From Actinomycetales bacterium (GTDB lineage Bacteria; Actinomycetota; Actinomycetes; Actinomycetales; Actinomycetaceae): a DNA stretch of 15,510 nucleotides. Numbering within the stretch: the stretch's first letter is position 1; each line of letters begins with the position of its first letter. The position numbers and the translations under genes were made by a program. Shown here in pieces: positions 14,782 through 15,510 of this stretch. The notes below the pieces were generated by a model. The model saw only the letters and a list, made by a program, of their open reading frames with translations. It was not told where the DNA came from and did not search any database. Where the stretch lies: contig JALHDK010000019.1 of NCBI GenBank assembly GCA_022838965.1, forward strand, positions 6,851 through 22,360. The letters are read 5' to 3'.

Positions 14782-15510
14782 ATGGACGGACGGAGCCCAC
14801 TGATTCCGCGGGCATGCTTGGCGTCCTCCGCACGCGTAGCCTCGCGCGGCGCGAGGCGCCGCTTCGGCAGACGACTGGCTCGGCGCACCTCCGCTGCCGT
14901 CCTGACATCATGGGCCGCTGTGTGCGCGCTTGCGCTCGTCAGCGTAGTTCCGGCCGCTCCTGTGACACCCGCGACCGGTGGTCAGAAGTACATGACGGCC
15001 GCAGGGTCGACGGATGACCCCGTGGTTCCCGAGGGCCGCCTGTCGAGTGAGCAGCTTGCCGTCGCCGTGTCTGAGGCAACCTCCGAATGGATCGCCATCG
15101 GAGCGGCCGTTCCGGAGTTCAGCGCGTCGGTGGGAGCGCTTCCGGACGCCCTCCTCGGTGCCACGTCAGGCTCCTCCATCGTGATCGACGACGATGCTGC
15201 GGGATGGGGCTGGAACCGCATGCACCTCACGACGGTGGTGCGGCACGAGATCGGACATGTCCTTGGTCTCGGCCACGCCCCGAGCGGCATCATGAACGAG
15301 ACCTTGATGCCCGCTGAGACGCGCAGTGTGAACGCTGAGGATTTCCCTCCGCTTCCCTCGGACATGTCGGCCTCTGATCCGGTGGGTGGTGAGTCCGTCG
15401 TCGCGCCCGATCCGGTGGTGGGTGGTGAGTCCGTCGTCGCGCCCGATCCGGTGGTGGGTGGTGAGTCCGGCGTCGCGCCCGATCCGGTGGTGGGTGGTGA
15501 GTCCGGCGTC
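14782..15510 (+). CDS. Secreted matrixin-like zinc metalloprotease with C-terminal tandem repeats (3' end outside window)
   Basis: Incomplete at the right edge; the frame stays open from 14782 to 15510 (243 codons). A long Arg-rich n-region (RRRFGRRLARRT) precedes a hydrophobic segment (SAAVLTSWAAVCALALVSVVPAA, residues 38-60), so export or anchoring is likely. The catalytic domain follows: SEQLAVAVSEATSEWIAIG, SSIVIDDDAAGWGW, the zinc site HEIGHVLGLGH (155-165, three His plus Glu all present) and a Met-turn candidate GIMNETLMP (Met171 or Met176). This is the metzincin pattern HExxHxxGxxH. No cysteine-switch propeptide is seen. From residue 199 the protein becomes a 12-residue repeat APDPVVGGESVV, probably a wall-spanning stalk. 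ATG 14782 is chosen for position; GTG 14776 and TTG 14818 are possible. Substrate unknown. Confidence 0.82.
   Translation, partial: MDGRSPLIPRACLASSARVASRGARRRFGRRLARRTSAAVLTSWAAVCALALVSVVPAAPVTPATGGQKYMTAAGSTDDPVVPEGRLSSEQLAVAVSEATSEWIAIGAAVPEFSASVGALPDALLGATSGSSIVIDDDAAGWGWNRMHLTTVVRHEIGHVLGLGHAPSGIMNETLMPAETRSVNAEDFPPLPSDMSASDPVGGESVVAPDPVVGGESVVAPDPVVGGESGVAPDPVVGGESGV
15376..15510 (+). repeat. 36-bp in-frame tandem repeat (minisatellite), continuing past window end
   Basis: Units begin at 15376 (33 bp, one GTG codon missing), 15409, 15445 and 15481 (cut by the window edge). Each encodes DPVVGGESVVAP or DPVVGGESGVAP and starts GATCCGGTG. Units 1-2 read GTCGTC where units 3-4 read GGCGTC; otherwise they are nearly identical at DNA level, suggesting recent expansion. 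Copy number changes would stay in frame. Confidence 0.95.

Noticed and set aside
1..15510. CRISPR arrays, insertion sequences, tRNA or rRNA genes
   Set aside because: No spaced direct repeats of CRISPR type, no transposase motifs, and no rRNA or tRNA other than the tRNA-like part of tmRNA. The only tandem repeat is the coding 36-bp array.

Overview
This is a high-GC window from an actinobacterium. The gene set points there: an AdnB-type helicase-nuclease, RF2 without the programmed frameshift, ftsE-ftsX-M23 peptidase-smpB-ssrA in a row, and a tmRNA tag ending in FALAA. Many starts are GTG, and several starts look leaderless behind TANNNT -10 boxes. I cannot name the genus; the tag AEQKSTDFALAA and the gene order would fit Propionibacteriales, Actinomycetales or a related group.

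Layout. (1) Positions 1-1849 hold the 3' part of an adnB-like gene (double-strand break resection). It converges, with a 14-bp overlap, on a minus-strand aminoglycoside/macrolide-phosphotransferase-fold gene (1836-2969) that has an Asn where the Mg-binding Asp is expected. (2) After a roughly 280-bp divergent spacer comes a compact Flp/Tad pilus operon, 3252-7767: tadA ATPase, tadB, tadC, a small Flp-type pilin, and three TadE/TadF/TadG-like pseudopilins. Almost every junction is a 1-4 base stop/start overlap. The first TadE-like gene has no ATG, GTG or TTG start near its domain and seems to start at a CTG in a CTGA overlap. No prepilin peptidase, TadZ/CpaE or CpaB is in the window. (3) A minus-strand CNNM/CorC-HlyC membrane protein (7778-9106) is divergent from prfB (9183-10301), with near mirror-image TACTCT -10 boxes. 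(4) Next is a housekeeping block: ftsE, ftsX and a secreted coiled-coil M23 peptidase (division-linked cell wall hydrolysis), then smpB and ssrA (trans-translation), with a good intrinsic terminator after ssrA. (5) A 333-bp non-coding stretch with dyads leads to a secreted matrixin-like zinc protease. Its C-terminal part enters a 36-bp in-frame tandem repeat and runs off the window end.

No wholly new system is evident. The points most worth checking are the apparent CTG start of the TadE-like gene, the possibly inactive phosphotransferase, the repeat-bearing metalloprotease downstream of ssrA, and the dyad in front of it.
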